This document shows positions 41,502 through 52,232 of a stretch of DNA of 64,000 nucleotides, piece after piece. This stretch comes from Maniola hyperantus (lineage: Eukaryota > Arthropoda > Insecta > Lepidoptera > Nymphalidae). Under the pieces are notes generated by a model. It searched no databases. It was not told where the DNA came from and saw only the letters and a list, made by a program, of their open reading frames with translations. The stretch is taken from NCBI RefSeq assembly GCF_902806685.2, contig NC_048549.1, positions 11,177,594 to 11,241,593 on the forward strand. The letters are read 5' to 3'. The position numbers were made by a program, and so were the translations under genes. The stretch's first letter is position 1; each line of letters starts with the position of its first letter.

Positions 41502-41661
41502 TATAGTCCGCGACGGGTTAAGATGACAATCGGGGGGCGAGGGGTCGCCCCGCACATCCGCACATCAACCGCGGTTGCCCACACCGGGTTAGCGCGGGGG
41601 CTGTGCGGGTGTACGGGGCGTTCTCTCCCCGTTTGCCATTTCAACCTGTCGCGTACTTATA
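41502..41661. repeat. MITE family W
   Basis: TATAGTCCGCGACGGGTTAA to CAACCTGTCGCGTACTTATA; the GC-rich centre contains GTTAGCGCGGGGGCTGTGCG. Confidence 0.85.
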
Positions 41662-41672
41662 GGATCTAGATG

Positions 41673-41786
41673 CCACTGCCATTAAGGACTTGGTGGCAAG
41701 TGATGATGCAGCCTAAGATGGAGCGCGCTTGCCTAGAAGATGCCTATTCACTCTTGACTTGAAGGTACCCATATTATAAATGGAGA
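41673..41786 (-). mobile_element. LINE 3' end (same family as 22831-22965)
   Basis: The reverse strand reads TACCTTCAAGTCAAGAGTGA and GGCAAGCGCGCTCCATC. Confidence 0.65.
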
Positions 41787-41791
41787 GGAAT

Positions 41792-41833
41792 CATCGTCAT
41801 GATCAACGCGTTGCCGGCTCACTACTGAGCACG
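41792..41833 (-). mobile_element. SINE S1 tail fragment
   Basis: The reverse complement gives GTGCTCAGTAGTGAGCCGGC and an ATGATGAT-type tail. Confidence 0.6.
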
Positions 41834-41944
41834 GGTATCCTAAGTTTTAATTGCCGCCGTAAAATAACAGTCGTGCTGTATGGGCGTTTTTTTAGAGTGA
41901 TGGCATATTTCCAATAATTAATTTTCGAAAATTACTATTATTAT

Positions 41945-42257
41945 AAGCTGTGATAGCTGTGGTTAGGACGTTCGCCTTCTAATCGGAGATCGGGGGTTCG
42001 ATCCCGGGCACGCACCTCTGACTTTTCGGAGTTATGTGCGTTTTAATTAATTAAATATCAATTGCTTTAACGGTGAAGGACAACATCGTGAGGAAAACTG
42101 CTTGCCTGAGAGTTCTCCATAATGTTCTGAAAGATGTGTGAAGTCTACCAATCCGCACATGGCCTGCATGGTAGACCATGGCCAAAACCCTTCTCACTCT
42201 GAGAGGAGACCCGTGCTCTGTAGTGAGCCGACGATGGGTTGATCATGATGATGATGA
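41945..42257 (+). mobile_element. tRNA-derived SINE S1, full length
   Basis: AAGCTGTGATAGCTGTGGTT (A box), GGGGGTTCGATCCCGGGCAC (B box), tail TTGATCATGATGATGATGA. The best-preserved S1 in the window. Confidence 0.87.
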
Positions 42258-43180
42258 CTATTATTATGTGTAATTTTTATAGGGTCCACATATTAAAATA
42301 TGCATTTCACACTTACAAGAAATTTAGTACTCAAAAGATATCAAATAAAAACCAGATAAGGAAGGTTAATACGAAATATACAATGCATGTTGCACTGATA
42401 TACCGACTTACCTATTATGTACCTAATTAGACGTATACAAAAATACACGTTAAAATTAACAAAAAAAAAATAGTAATTTATTTTAAATTGAGACAAATTG
42501 TACACACCACTAACCGCTAATTAGAAAATATAACTTTCAGTAGTAATTACCATTACTTAGAAAATTTCTTTTCGTATCAATCTAATCATAATTACTAATA
42601 GCAAGTTACAAGTGTCTTTTCCCTTGTGAATTGTAAAATAATAACAGTTTGGCCTGCCATATTACTACCATGAAATACCTATTTTATGCGGAATGTTAAT
42701 TATTTAGACTTTAGTAAAGTCTTAGTTTAGAAAATATACAGTTAGGAAAAACAGTATGAGTTCAAGTGTACACCTCTGGACCCCGATTCTCTATGGCGTT
42801 TTACGTACTCGCAAATGCATTTTGATGTCTTTGACAAATCGGAACTGTTTTTATATTTTACATTTTTGACTTGATAACCGCAATACCTAGCGCCATCTTA
42901 TATAGAAAGGCAGAGTTATTTTGTCAAAACGTTCTTTATTTTTCTCAGTTTTCTAAGCCTTTAGTTAAACCTTCGAAACTTTTTATCTGTAAACTATAAA
43001 ATATAACAATTCCAAAAATAAGACTAATCTTTGCTGCACATTGATGTTTGACACATTGGCAAGTGCACATAGTTCATGATCATGTCCTTTATAGGTATAA
43101 ATTACATACGAGTATATTATAACGACTTAAATCAGAGGCTCTGTGATTCAATCTGAAACTGTGCGTAAGTCTGTCATTTA
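42258..43180. other. Unassigned AT-rich sequence
   Basis: Nothing recognised. Confidence 0.4.
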
Positions 43181-43191
43181 TGGTATGGTCA

Positions 43192-43530
43192 TTATAATAT
43201 TATGTCATAGTATGGACGGAAAAGGGACGGAAAAGTTGTCTGTCCTTTTTTCCATACTAAATGACAGATTGCGTTAACGTTATCCTGAAAAGTTACACAA
43301 TGGCCTTTTTGCTCTGATCGCATCCTACAAAGTCGCTTTTGCGCACTGAGCTTTACAGGCAGAATGAAACGTGTCATCAAATATTTAAAATGGTGACAGT
43401 AGTCTCCTGTTTTAATTAGCAGTTTCCGAACTGTACAGTTGCTAAACCGTGATACAGTTCCGTGCCGGTAGATCGTCAGTTCGTTCTTTACATTCCAAAA
43501 GTGCTTAAATAACAACTTAATAATAGCATG
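43192..43530 (-). other. Possible MITE remnant with open frame
   Basis: 43203-43265 contains an inverted repeat (GTATGGACGGAAAAGGGAC with GTCCTTTTTTCCATAC). A 107-codon minus-strand frame crosses it (MLFKHFWNVKNELTIYRHG start) but has no recognisable domain. Confidence 0.3.
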
Positions 43531-43836
43531 CTAGTTGGTCTGACTCCCATTTGTTTCTAGAATTTCGTGAGTCCGCATTTTGAATACAAAATTAATAGTG
43601 AAATTTTTTGTAATTAAAATATCTAAGTCTTATTTATTAGGAAATATCCAAATGCTATTTGAACAAATAGTTTGAACCATACACGGGTTACATTACATAA
43701 AGTTAATCTTCATAGACTTTTCTTTCGGAAGTTGCTTTATAGGTATACTTTAATCAAACTTTGGCATTGAATTATGTTTACAGTTTGGTACTTTTCGTAC
43801 TTTGTCCGAAGTACGTAATCTAATTTGTAAGAACCG
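43531..43836. other. Unassigned sequence
   Basis: Nothing recognised. Confidence 0.4.
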
Positions 43837-43902
43837 GATGGGTTTGAGTCTAGTCGGGCATATTCTGACGAAAGTGAGTTTTAAGAATATATTTATAATG
43901 AA
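43837..43902 (-). mobile_element. Decayed half of foldback element F1
   Basis: CCGGATGGGTTTGAGTCTAG and ATATTTATAATG align to one arm of F1. Confidence 0.55.
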
Positions 43903-44062
43903 ATAGATGATGCCCGTGGGAACTCTTTGATTTTTCAGGATAAAAAGTAGCCTATGTCCATCCCCGGGATGTAAGCTGTATCTATCAAATTTTACAAACT
44001 GATGGGCTGTAAAAAGCTAGCAGACAGACAGACAGACACACTTTCGCATTAATAATATTAGT
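43903..44062 (-). mobile_element. Helitron H2-type
   Basis: Reads TAGATGATGCCCGTGGGAAC, then GATAAAAAGTAGCCTATGTC and CACTTTCGCATTAATAATAT. Confidence 0.75.
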
Positions 44063-44071
44063 ATGGATAAG

Positions 44072-44235
44072 TACAGTCCGCGTCAGGTGGAGATGGCAAT
44101 CGGGATATGAGGCGGGGGGACGCCTCGCACACCTGGACGTCACCCCCGCTCGTCCGCACCGGGTTAGCGCAGGGGCTGTGCGGGTATGCGGGGCGTTCCC
44201 TTCCCGATTGCTATTTCAACCTTTAGCGTACTATA
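44072..44235. repeat. MITE family W
   Basis: TACAGTCCGCGTCAGGTGG to TTTAGCGTACTATA, lying about 100 bp from the candidate exon. Confidence 0.8.
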
Positions 44236-44338
44236 GGTATGGATATAACACGAGAATTTAAACGCTGAAGTTCTGGAGATATAAGTTCCAAAGAAACAAA
44301 TGAGAGTCACAACCTGACTAAAACTAGTTGAAACTCAC

Positions 44339-44423
44339 CAGCGGCGTCGGCTTGAGACAGGAAGAAGAGGCAGGCGGTCAACAGAGCGGCGGTGCGGTGC
44401 TGCGCGCGGCGCCTCTCTCGCAT
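44339..44423 (-). CDS. Candidate first coding exon of a host gene (signal peptide)
   Basis: On the minus strand an ATG at 44423 opens 28 codons: a strongly basic start (MRERRRAQHR), then a hydrophobic core (TAALLTACLFFL), then small residues (SQADAA). This is the n-h-c layout of a cleavable signal peptide, cleavage likely after AxA near residue 27. One base into the next codon the frame meets GTGAGT (44338-44333), a consensus splice donor, so the exon is 85 bp, phase 1. The context AAGATGC has a purine at -3. The patch is far richer in CpG than its surroundings, as expected for a gene start. The protein would enter the secretory pathway; the rest should lie at lower coordinates, but I found no second exon. 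I cannot name the gene. A chance reading frame in a GC-rich patch is the alternative. Confidence 0.6.
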
Positions 44424-44640
44424 CTTACCGGCGCCGGTCTGCGCCTGCACCAAACACCACGTGACAGCGCACCGTACCCAACATCACCGCGCGGACCATC
44501 CGCGCTGCATACACCCACCAACACAGACCCAACCCAAAACAACCACGAAAAAACCCCAAATATTACTTACTCCTTACACACTATACACATCACAACCGAG
44601 TTTTGCCACTTACGATAAACTTTTCAAGATAAACGACATT
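44424..44640 (-). promoter_or_regulatory. Probable 5' leader and promoter side of the candidate gene
   Basis: GC-rich next to the ATG and AC/TG-rich further up. It contains a 24-codon upstream ORF (44425-44499; MVRAVMLGTVRCHVV start) whose TAA ends one base before the main ATG, and an 8-codon ORF before it. GTAAGA at 44429-44424 overlaps the uORF stop and could act as an alternative donor. No clear TATA box; start site not determinable. Confidence 0.45.
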
Positions 44641-45458
44641 AATAATAACTTGATTATTACTAACAATATGTACTATTTTTATTTATATCACAAAAAATAC
44701 GACAACCGCTTCGATGATTATTAAAAAATTCGAAATATTATACTAAGAAAGTATTGTAAAGGACAACGATTAGTAACTATATAGGTAATTTATGTACAAC
44801 TATTTTCTTTGTTAGTTAATTGTTTCGTTTTCGCGATATTTTTGCTAGGGTTTCGTTTCACTGCGCGCGATCATTTTCGGGAAGCACAGTTCGGTCGGAA
44901 CGGGAGCGAGAGTTCAACCATATTCCATTGTTATAGAGTTTATATTCTTCTCAACTGGACCCTTGTGAAACACAGCACTTGTACGTTCGTCTGTTACCAC
45001 TACAACGGAACTTCCTTTTCATCAAACACATTTTTTATTTTTTGGAATTAAAATAAGCGTTGCTCCCCTCGCGTCGCACCTGTAACGAGATTGACCTACT
45101 TGTTACATATCTGCAACATAATGACGTATATAACTACGACCTCAATTTTGTATCATCTCAAGCTTGGGAATGAGTTGCTTAGCGACTATGTGATAGTTCT
45201 AATAAGTTTAAATAATTTTGTAAAGTGGTGATAATAAAAAGAATACCCGGTCGAGTTTGTTGTGGGCTCTTCTCAGATCTGGGCGCGTTTAGAACCCTTG
45301 TAGCTTTAGTTTTAAGTTTGCGTAATAATTATCACCACTATATCTTACAAATCCAACATCTGACTATGAAAAAGAGTAATTTATTACCTATTTTGAATGA
45401 ATCATTTGACTTTGACTTTGACTATCTACTACCACAGAATGTTTTTTTCCATAACAAG
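44641..45458. other. Upstream region of the candidate gene
   Basis: 44860-44920 (CACTGCGCGCGATCATTTTC, GGTCGGAACGGGAGCGAGAG) is the only GC-rich patch and could hold promoter elements. 45365-45425 is a LINE-type end with (TTTGAC)n, the reverse of 53938-53995. Confidence 0.35.
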
Positions 45459-45512
45459 TTAACCCTTGGCTGCGATCTCACCTAATGGTATAAGTGATGA
45501 TGCAGTCTAAGA
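45459..45512 (+). repeat. Repeat R fragment
   Basis: ACAAGTTAACCCTTGGCTGC to TGATGATGCAGTCTAAGATG. Confidence 0.65.
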
Positions 45513-46143
45513 TGAATCATTCCAAACAAAACATGCAGACTGTAACTTATTTTTTTTTTTCATAAATCAATCCCAGCCTCATAGAACAGGAGTTTTATTT
45601 GAAATACCCCATCTGTAGATACTAATTTATAGTTCAATGGATACAAAATATTATGTTGCTGATATGTAACGTTAAAAATATACAAATAGAATTGGAACGC
45701 GCATCTTGTTAACATAACATCAGAATTGAAACAACAAAAAAGAAAAACACGTAATTTCAATAAAAAAATATGCATTTATATTTTAAAGTGAGATTCGATG
45801 CATAAAACGTGTCGGGAATGGTATAAGGATATTTATTGAATCATAAATTGGTGGCAGTTGAATCATAGTAGTGCATGCATAAGTCACTTTGTAGCAATGT
45901 GCTACGAGGTGGCTACGAGGTGATACATTGTTGCTACATGCGTTATGTTTAGCTACACAACATTCCTATTTCCTACACGTTTATGGCCTAAGCTATGAAA
46001 TGGAATATATATTTTTATTGTCTAACATAAAAAAACCTATTAACGACGTATGCAGAAGTTCATTTCTGGATAATTTTTAGGAAAATACTAAACTACTAGT
46101 TGAACACACAAATTCATAATATTATCTTCATTTTATCATCAAA
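45513..46143. other. Unassigned sequence
   Basis: Only a small local repeat, GCTACGAGGT twice at about 45901-45921, is visible. Confidence 0.4.
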
Positions 46144-46337
46144 CTACCTTATTCCCGCGGCTTCGTCCGCATGGACTGCACTTTTAAAACCCTATTTTAC
46201 TCTTAGTGGATGTGTAGGTAAGTACGTCATAATAGCAAGCTGCATGTCAAATTTCAGCCCGATCCGTCCAGGAGTTTGAGCTGTGCGTTGATAGATCGGT
46301 CAGCCAGTCAGTCACCTTTCCCTTTTCTATATATAGA
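46144..46337 (-). mobile_element. Helitron H1
   Basis: Starts CTACCTTATTCCCGCGGCTT and ends TCTATATATAGA; internal deletions near the AACCCTATTTTACTC part. Confidence 0.8.
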
Positions 46338-46404
46338 TTTGGATGAAATTAACTCCAGTGTCACGTATATAACTATTAAACTTACAAGCTATACAGTAGG
46401 TATA

Positions 46405-46578
46405 CAGTACGCAGCAGAAAGTAATGTACATTGGCCTTTAGAATGACATTTCGGCTTTGTTGAGCGCTGTCTCTGTAACTCATACCTATAAGACATTTTG
46501 TCGGTCTCAACGACAGAGACAACGCTCTACAAATCTGCTATCTTCTAAAGGTCGATGTACTTTCTGTCGCGTACGGTA
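46405..46578. repeat. TIR MITE
   Basis: Arms GTACGCAGCAGAAAGTAATG and TACTTTCTGTCGCGTAC, with a second paired block (GAGCGCTGTCTCTGT and ACAGAGACAACGCTC). Confidence 0.75.
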
Positions 46579-46894
46579 CTTCCTATACGGTAATGATGAC
46601 GGAAACTAGAAAAAAAAGTTAAACAGTGACCAAATTAAAGAAAGTTTCAGTTAGAAATTCCCAATGGCGCCTAAGTAGGGCAACGATCGCGGCCAACGTT
46701 GCCTCGTGTACAATAATGAGCGAAGTTCGCCCGATCGAAATATTGCACTTTTAATTAAATTTCAACCGTACCTATCGTAAAATACACAGAAAGTTCGTAT
46801 GTGCGAACGTTAGAAGTTGAAAGGTTTGCAAACGGGATACGGCAGTATACTAAATAGGAAAGAGCTTTCTGAAACTAATGCTAGTTCATCACTT
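46579..46894. repeat. Old duplicate related to 47870-48030
   Basis: AGAAAGTTTCAG, GGCGCCTAAGTAGGGCAACG and GCGAAGTTCGCCC align with AGAAAGTTTAAG, GGTTCTTAAGTAGAACGGTG and GCAAAGTTCTCCC in the same order. Diverged and unclassified. Confidence 0.45.
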
Positions 46895-46995
46895 GTACAG
46901 AAAGCGTCAGGTCGAAATGGCAATCAGGGAAGGAAAGCTGCGCACACCCACACAACCCCCGCGCTAACTCGGTGCGGGCGAGCACGGGTGACGTG
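46895..46995. repeat. MITE W, partial
   Basis: GCGTCAGGTCGAAATGGCAA and CCCCCGCGCTAACTCGGTGC; the right arm is lost. Confidence 0.65.
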
Positions 46996-47319
46996 TAAGA
47001 CTACCACTTGGACCATCAGCCTATTATAGTTGTCGTCGTCGTCTCAATCGAAAGATCATCTTCAACAAAGTCACAAGTCAAGAACATCAAGAAAGTCTTT
47101 TGCAAATATTTCCCCAGAACAAATATACATTGGGATCTCAAGTTGCTTTTATGGCGGTCTCGCACCAACAAGCTGGAAAACGCTAGACACGAGGGGTGTA
47201 AGATGTGTTATTAAATTTTTTTTAATAGAGCTGTAATTACGTCGTAAATCCTCCATAGAAATTGGCGTATCAACAACCTATCACAGGTTTTTGGCTTATC
47301 GAGAGGAGCGAATATTCGC
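46996..47319. other. Unassigned sequence
   Basis: Includes a short (GTC)n run at 47031-47043. Two overlapping frames are open here without recognisable domains. Confidence 0.35.
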
Positions 47320-47484
47320 GACGCTGCCGACAGGTCTAGATCGCAATCGGGGTATAATGGGGGGGGGGGGGGGGTTTGCCCCGCACACCCGCACGCTACC
47401 CTGCACCAAATTAGCGCGGGGGCTATGCGGGTACACATGGGACGTCCCCACCCTATTTGTCATGTCGATCTGTCGCAAACTATT
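47320..47484. repeat. MITE W with a G16 run
   Basis: GACAGGTCTAGATCGCAATC to ATCTGTCGCAAACTATTATA; G run at 47359-47374. Confidence 0.75.
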
Positions 47485-47690
47485 ATAAATGCGAAAGTGT
47501 GTTTGTTTGTTGGTTTGTCCTTCAATCACGTCGCAACGGAGCAACGGAATGCCGTGATTTTTTGCTTGGGTATAGTCAAAGACCTGGAGAGTGACATAGG
47601 CAGGCTACTTTTTATCCCAAAAACCAAAGAGTTCCCATGGGATTGTTACAAACCTAAATCCACTCGGACAAAGTCGCGGGCGTCAGCTTG
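47480..47690 (+). mobile_element. Helitron H2, full length
   Basis: TATTATAAATGCGAAAGTGT start; CACGTCGCAACGGAGCAACG; hairpin CTCGGACAAAGTCGCGGG; end CAGCTTG|T. Confidence 0.85.
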
Positions 47691-48640
47691 TAGGTAATAT
47701 TCTTAACAAAATATTCAAAAATTGTTTGAATTTAGGCCAGTGTTCGCAAAACTACGATTACCTTATTTTACGATAGTAAGCCAACTTCATAAAAATACTA
47801 AGTAGGAGTACCTATAGGTTAATAATGGAGTTTTGAAGCACGTGAAGTAACTGTAAAAGAAACAATGTTGCCTAAATTACAGAAAGTTTAAGCCGACATT
47901 CCGAATGGTTCTTAAGTAGAACGGTGATCGTGGAGCTACTAGAGTGGCTTATTTCGCAATAATTAGCAAAGTTCTCCCATTCCAAATGTTGCATCTTGTA
48001 ATAAAATTCCTACGGCCGTGTTATTTTGGATACACATATCCATTCTGTATTTTAGTAATTTGATTTTTTTAAATTTAAAATAGGCTTGCGCTTGGCGACA
48101 ATCATGCCTGGTAAAAGCAATGATAAAGTTTCGGGTTGGTGCACGTAGCATGCACCCTGATCTGAGAAAAATTTCGCAACAAACTCATGACTATGAAATA
48201 ATATATAAAAAAATGCCTATTAAATTGGGTATTTGACTACATCAAAAATAAATTATTTCTCAGTGATTATTAAATAGAGGGTCTTCCAAAATACGTAAAA
48301 TCCACATCCTATGTGTAATAACCATTTTAAATTATCGAAAGCACGTCAAATGATTGTGACGTCACACACCTGTTTCATAGAATCTCAATTCAATTCCCAA
48401 TTATTGGCTTTTAGGTGTGCCAGCTGGGCACAGAGTGTTTCGCCAGTGTCACGTTTATGGAGAAGGCTCATAGAATCTCGCATACAAAGCGCGTGTTTTG
48501 ACGTTTGATAAAAAGTTACTGATTTGACTAGTTGTTAAATACCGTATTTGTGTATTTGTTATATTATATACCATGATGATTAATATTACAACTTATAAAC
48601 GTTACGAATTTGAAAGAAGAAGTCAAAGCAAAATGAGGTA
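47691..48640. other. Unassigned sequence plus old duplicate
   Basis: 47870-48030 is the partner of 46640-46790. The rest is AT-rich and featureless. Confidence 0.4.
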
Positions 48641-48646
48641 TTTTGC

Positions 48647-48735
48647 TTCACCGGACGTGACCAGGCGACTGAATCTAGCATAGCACGAAGCTGAGTGACT
48701 CGCTTTTATTATAAAGGTACTCGACCAGCAGAACT
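48647..48735 (+). repeat. Short repeat, partner at 50823-50905
   Basis: CATAGCACGAAGCTGAGTGA followed by CTCGCTTTTATTATAAA in both, about 2.2 kb apart. Confidence 0.7.
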
Positions 48736-48761
48736 TGTAAATATATAATGTAAACCATAAT

Positions 48762-48964
48762 ATAAACCCACTATTTTAAATACGAATGTGCGTCTGTCTA
48801 TCGTCTGTTACCTTTTCGTTAACCGTTTTAATGAAATTTGGTACAGAGATAGCATGCATCCGCCGGAAACATATACCTACGTAACTACAAAGACTACTAA
48901 ATAGTTCTCACAGGATTTTTTAAAAACCTAGATCCACGCGGATGAAATCGAGGACAGTATCTAG
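48762..48964 (+). mobile_element. Helitron H2-type, diverged
   Basis: TTTTAATGAAATTTGGTACA in the middle; TTTTTTAAAAACCTAGATCC, hairpin remnant, CTAG at 48961-48964. Confidence 0.7.
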
Positions 48965-49344
48965 TTGATGTATAATTGTGTATTAGATATTCATAGACAA
49001 TTATAACAATATACCTACTCAATTATGTGTAATATTGTCTTCAACCAAACTATTAACATAACGGGAAACATGCACCAAGTCCATTATCTATGCTTATCTA
49101 ATCGCTCACTAAAAGCAATTACTTAAGCTCATGGCCTCGGCCAGCCAAATCGGTCAAATATAGTGGAAACGTGTGAAATTCCACTCCCTAATACCGATAG
49201 CCTTAGAGCTAGTAGGTGATTTTGAAGAGGTGCTTAATACCAGTTGAGACTTCGTGATAGAGTACGGAAGGGGATGGTGAACAATCGAAATATTTAGAGA
49301 ACTACGCTCCGCATGCTTTTGCATTATTTTATTTCGAAATCTTT
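48965..49344. other. Unassigned sequence
   Basis: No recognisable feature. Confidence 0.4.
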
Positions 49345-49783
49345 ATGGAACCCACAGAAATAACAATGCAAGACACAGAAAAAACTATTCAAAATGGTGA
49401 AAAGGCTGCCTTGTTGCAATTGATTTGTTTATGCGGGAGGAAATCAAAAGGAAGAGCTCAAAACCCAATAATATGTAAAGCACTAACTAGACTGGGACCG
49501 AAACATGATGTACAGAAAATGTCAATATTATATTCTAATGCAAGTGTTACTTAAGTTGAAAGCGTGTTTAAAGTTTTTGAATCTGCTAGAGGAGGTGCCC
49601 AACAGTGAAAATGAAGATTTTTTCTACCTACTTCATAAAAGTTGGTTCTATCACAGTAAAAATATTGTTGTTTCAACAGAAAAATATAAGCGACCCGAGT
49701 TCCACCTCAATGTAAAAAAATCTGAACCCATTGACCAGCTGGGAACTCAGTGTAACGTCGAAGAACCGTACAATCATTTTTAA
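49345..49783 (+). other. Degraded coding-like stretch of unknown family
   Basis: 49345-49554 is open (MEPTEITMQDTEKTIQNGEK start, then LICLCGRKSKGRAQNP and ALTRLGPKHDVQKM). 49505-49783 continues in another frame (LKFLNLLEEVPNSENEDFFY). Residue composition looks protein-like and the shift of frame suggests a decayed gene or transposon. I do not recognise a domain, and there are no convincing splice sites. Confidence 0.3.
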
Positions 49784-50822
49784 TCAAGCACCATAACTTT
49801 CAGATTTTTAATCAAGCAACCCCTTAATATTTTCTACTAGCTCTTGCGAATTGAGGACCCACTTTGCACTTATAGTGATATATGGGACCGTTCAATAAAA
49901 GAAATGAAAAAGTAAAAGATCCATTTTAAAGTCCCCGTATAAGAGCACTCAATATCGAAGACTATTTCGATGACACCATAATTTATGGAAACCGAAGTTT
50001 GAAATAACTTTTATCAGTTATTCAAGTTTACTCTCCTACTTGAATAAGTGCAGCGAGCGAAAGGAGTTTGGATCTCACCTTGGAATTCAATAAAGAATTT
50101 TCAGTTTCACAGTTTAGACAGACACCTACGGGGCTAAACCTGATCGCACATCTATCAGCACGTCCGCATTTAAGCACATTCGAAATATATAATGACTTAT
50201 TTAAATTTTCTGAGGGTCGAGACACAGTCCATTTTCCACACGCTTCTGGATTTTATAAGGACGAGTAATGTTTTAAAGAAATTTTCATGACTGGAATTGT
50301 GATTTTTTAATTATTTAACAAGTGCAGAGCATCGGTTTTTTATACAGGTATTGTGATTTGATTTAAATTTTATGCACTGAAAAATACGTAGCATTCTGTT
50401 CAGGCAACTGATTGGCTTCATCGGCTATACGTCATTCTCATTTCTTCAGGGCGTTCTACAGTTACTTAGTCAGTTAATTAGACATTATTCGTTTTATATG
50501 AGCGTGAATACGAAACAGATATACGAGTATGTACCTCACTAGCAACTACCAGCGACTTCGGCTCCTAGGAAAAATCGGGTTTTGTAACTTACTTTATTAT
50601 AAAGGGAATATCTGGCAAAGGCAAAACAGCTTTCAGGTAAGCCCGGGAGTTATTGAGTCAGTCAGTGAGTTTATTTTTTTACATGTTTAGATTTGCATTT
50701 TTTGCGCGTTCGTTGTAGTAGCCACGTGCGGAACGGACTCTCAGATGTGCGAGCTTCTCAAATATCAAATGATAGAGAGCAATACCAGTTTGCACGACTT
50801 ATAACTTCCAATAAGACCGGAC
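49784..50822. other. Unassigned sequence
   Basis: 50050-50270 is open on both strands for about 65 codons without recognisable domains. 50650-50690 has GAGTCAGTCAGTGAG, a Helitron-like phrase. Confidence 0.35.
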
Positions 50823-50905
50823 CAGGTGTGACCGGGCGACTGAAGCTATTTGCATAGCACGAAGCTGAGTGACTCGCTTTTATTATAAATGTACTCGACC
50901 GTGCC
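50823..50905 (+). repeat. Short repeat, partner of 48647-48735
   Basis: GTGTGACCGGGCGACTGAAG, then the shared CATAGCACGAAGCTGAGTGA. Confidence 0.7.
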
Positions 50906-51110
50906 GAGAGCCAAATTATTATTTAAGCGAGCGCACTTGGGCGTATTGTTTACTAACTCATAGCGAAGTTAAAGGAGTATTTACATAGACCTGGGCAATA
51001 CCAGAACCGTAATAAATTAAATTGTATTTCTGATACTAGATCAACATTTTCAGGTGAATTGGAGCAAATTTGAATACAGTGAATATGAAGCCAATCTGGT
51101 CTGTAATCCT

Positions 51111-51212
51111 CAGTTGGCCAGCGTGGTAGTCTGTGGCCAAAACACTTTTCATTTTGAGAGGAGACCCGTGCTCTGTAGTGATCCGGCGATGGGTTGATCA
51201 TGATGATAATTA
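51111..51212 (+). mobile_element. SINE S1 tail
   Basis: GTTGGCCAGCGTGGTAGTCT to GGGTTGATCATGATGATAAT; no head. Confidence 0.8.
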
Positions 51213-51382
51213 TGAATATGAAGCATCTTGCAGGTGCTGCATGGGAAACTAATTGTGAGGTCTCTAAATGCGTTCAAATTCTATGTTACGCATATTATTG
51301 TCTTTTTAAGTAAATCTAAGCAAAAGAAAAAAAATTATGTTATGATATGGTTACAACATTAAATTTATTTTTTATTTTTATT

Positions 51383-51605
51383 CAGATACAAGTTAGCCCT
51401 TGACTGCAATCTCACTCACTCACTCGCAAATCAGGTAAGTGATGATGCAGTCGAAGATGATAGCGGGCTAACCTGGAAGGGGTATGGCAGTTTTTATTAA
51501 ACGTGTACCCCTTTGGTTTCTACACGGCATCGTACCGGAACGCTAAATCGCTTGGCGGCACGGCTTCGCCGGTAGGGTGGTAACTAGCCACGGCCGAAGC
51601 CTCCA
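51383..51605 (+). repeat. Repeat R, uninterrupted copy
   Basis: AGATACAAGTTAGCCCTTGA to GGTGGTAACTAGCCACGG. It shows the undisturbed target into which element A inserted. Confidence 0.8.
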
Positions 51606-52013
51606 ATCAGACTAAGAGAAATATGGTTATGAACTTGTTCGTCGAGCATGTTTTAAACTCATCAAGGGTGTGGAGGAAGAAAACCAAACGATAAAGTGAT
51701 ATATTTTTCATAGATCACAAGCAAGATCATGATTCGTGTAGTGTAAATACTCCTTTAGTGGTTTCCTCAATGTTTTCTGCTTGTATTTTCTGTACAAGTC
51801 TTTGAAACAAATTTTTGTGTTGAACAAAAGATTTCTATTATAGATAAGAAGTTAATTTATAGATAGAGATATAGGATAGGTACATAGTGTTAAAATGTTG
51901 GGTTTTCAGTTTTCATTTAGTTTTCTATTGTTTTGTGTACATCTACTTCTATTTCAAAATCTTGAAATCCTTATTTCTAGTATTTTGAGGAATATAGTTT
52001 TAATTAATTATCA
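51606..52013. other. Unassigned sequence
   Basis: No recognisable feature. Confidence 0.4.
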
Positions 52014-52232
52014 TACTAATATTATGAATGCGAAAGTGTGCTTGTTTGTTAGTTCGTCCTTCAACCACGCCACAAAGATCGACGTGATTTTTTGCATGGA
52101 TATCCATGCAAAAAATCCAAGTTAAGGACCAGGAGAGTGACATAGGCTACTTTTTATCCCAGAAAATAAAAGAGTTACAATGGGATTTTTAAACGCTAAA
52201 TCCACGCGGACATAGTCGCGGGCATCAACTAG
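52014..52232 (+). mobile_element. Helitron H2 with a perfect 28-bp palindrome
   Basis: TACTAATATTATGAATGCGA start; end CATCAACTAG|T. 52088-52115 is a perfect palindrome centred on GGATATCC; other H2 copies read GCATGGGTATAG here. Confidence 0.85.

Noticed and set aside
44328..44724. Plus-strand open frames over the GC-rich patch
   Set aside because: They have no splice or signal features. The minus-strand reading with signal peptide and GTGAGT explains the patch better.
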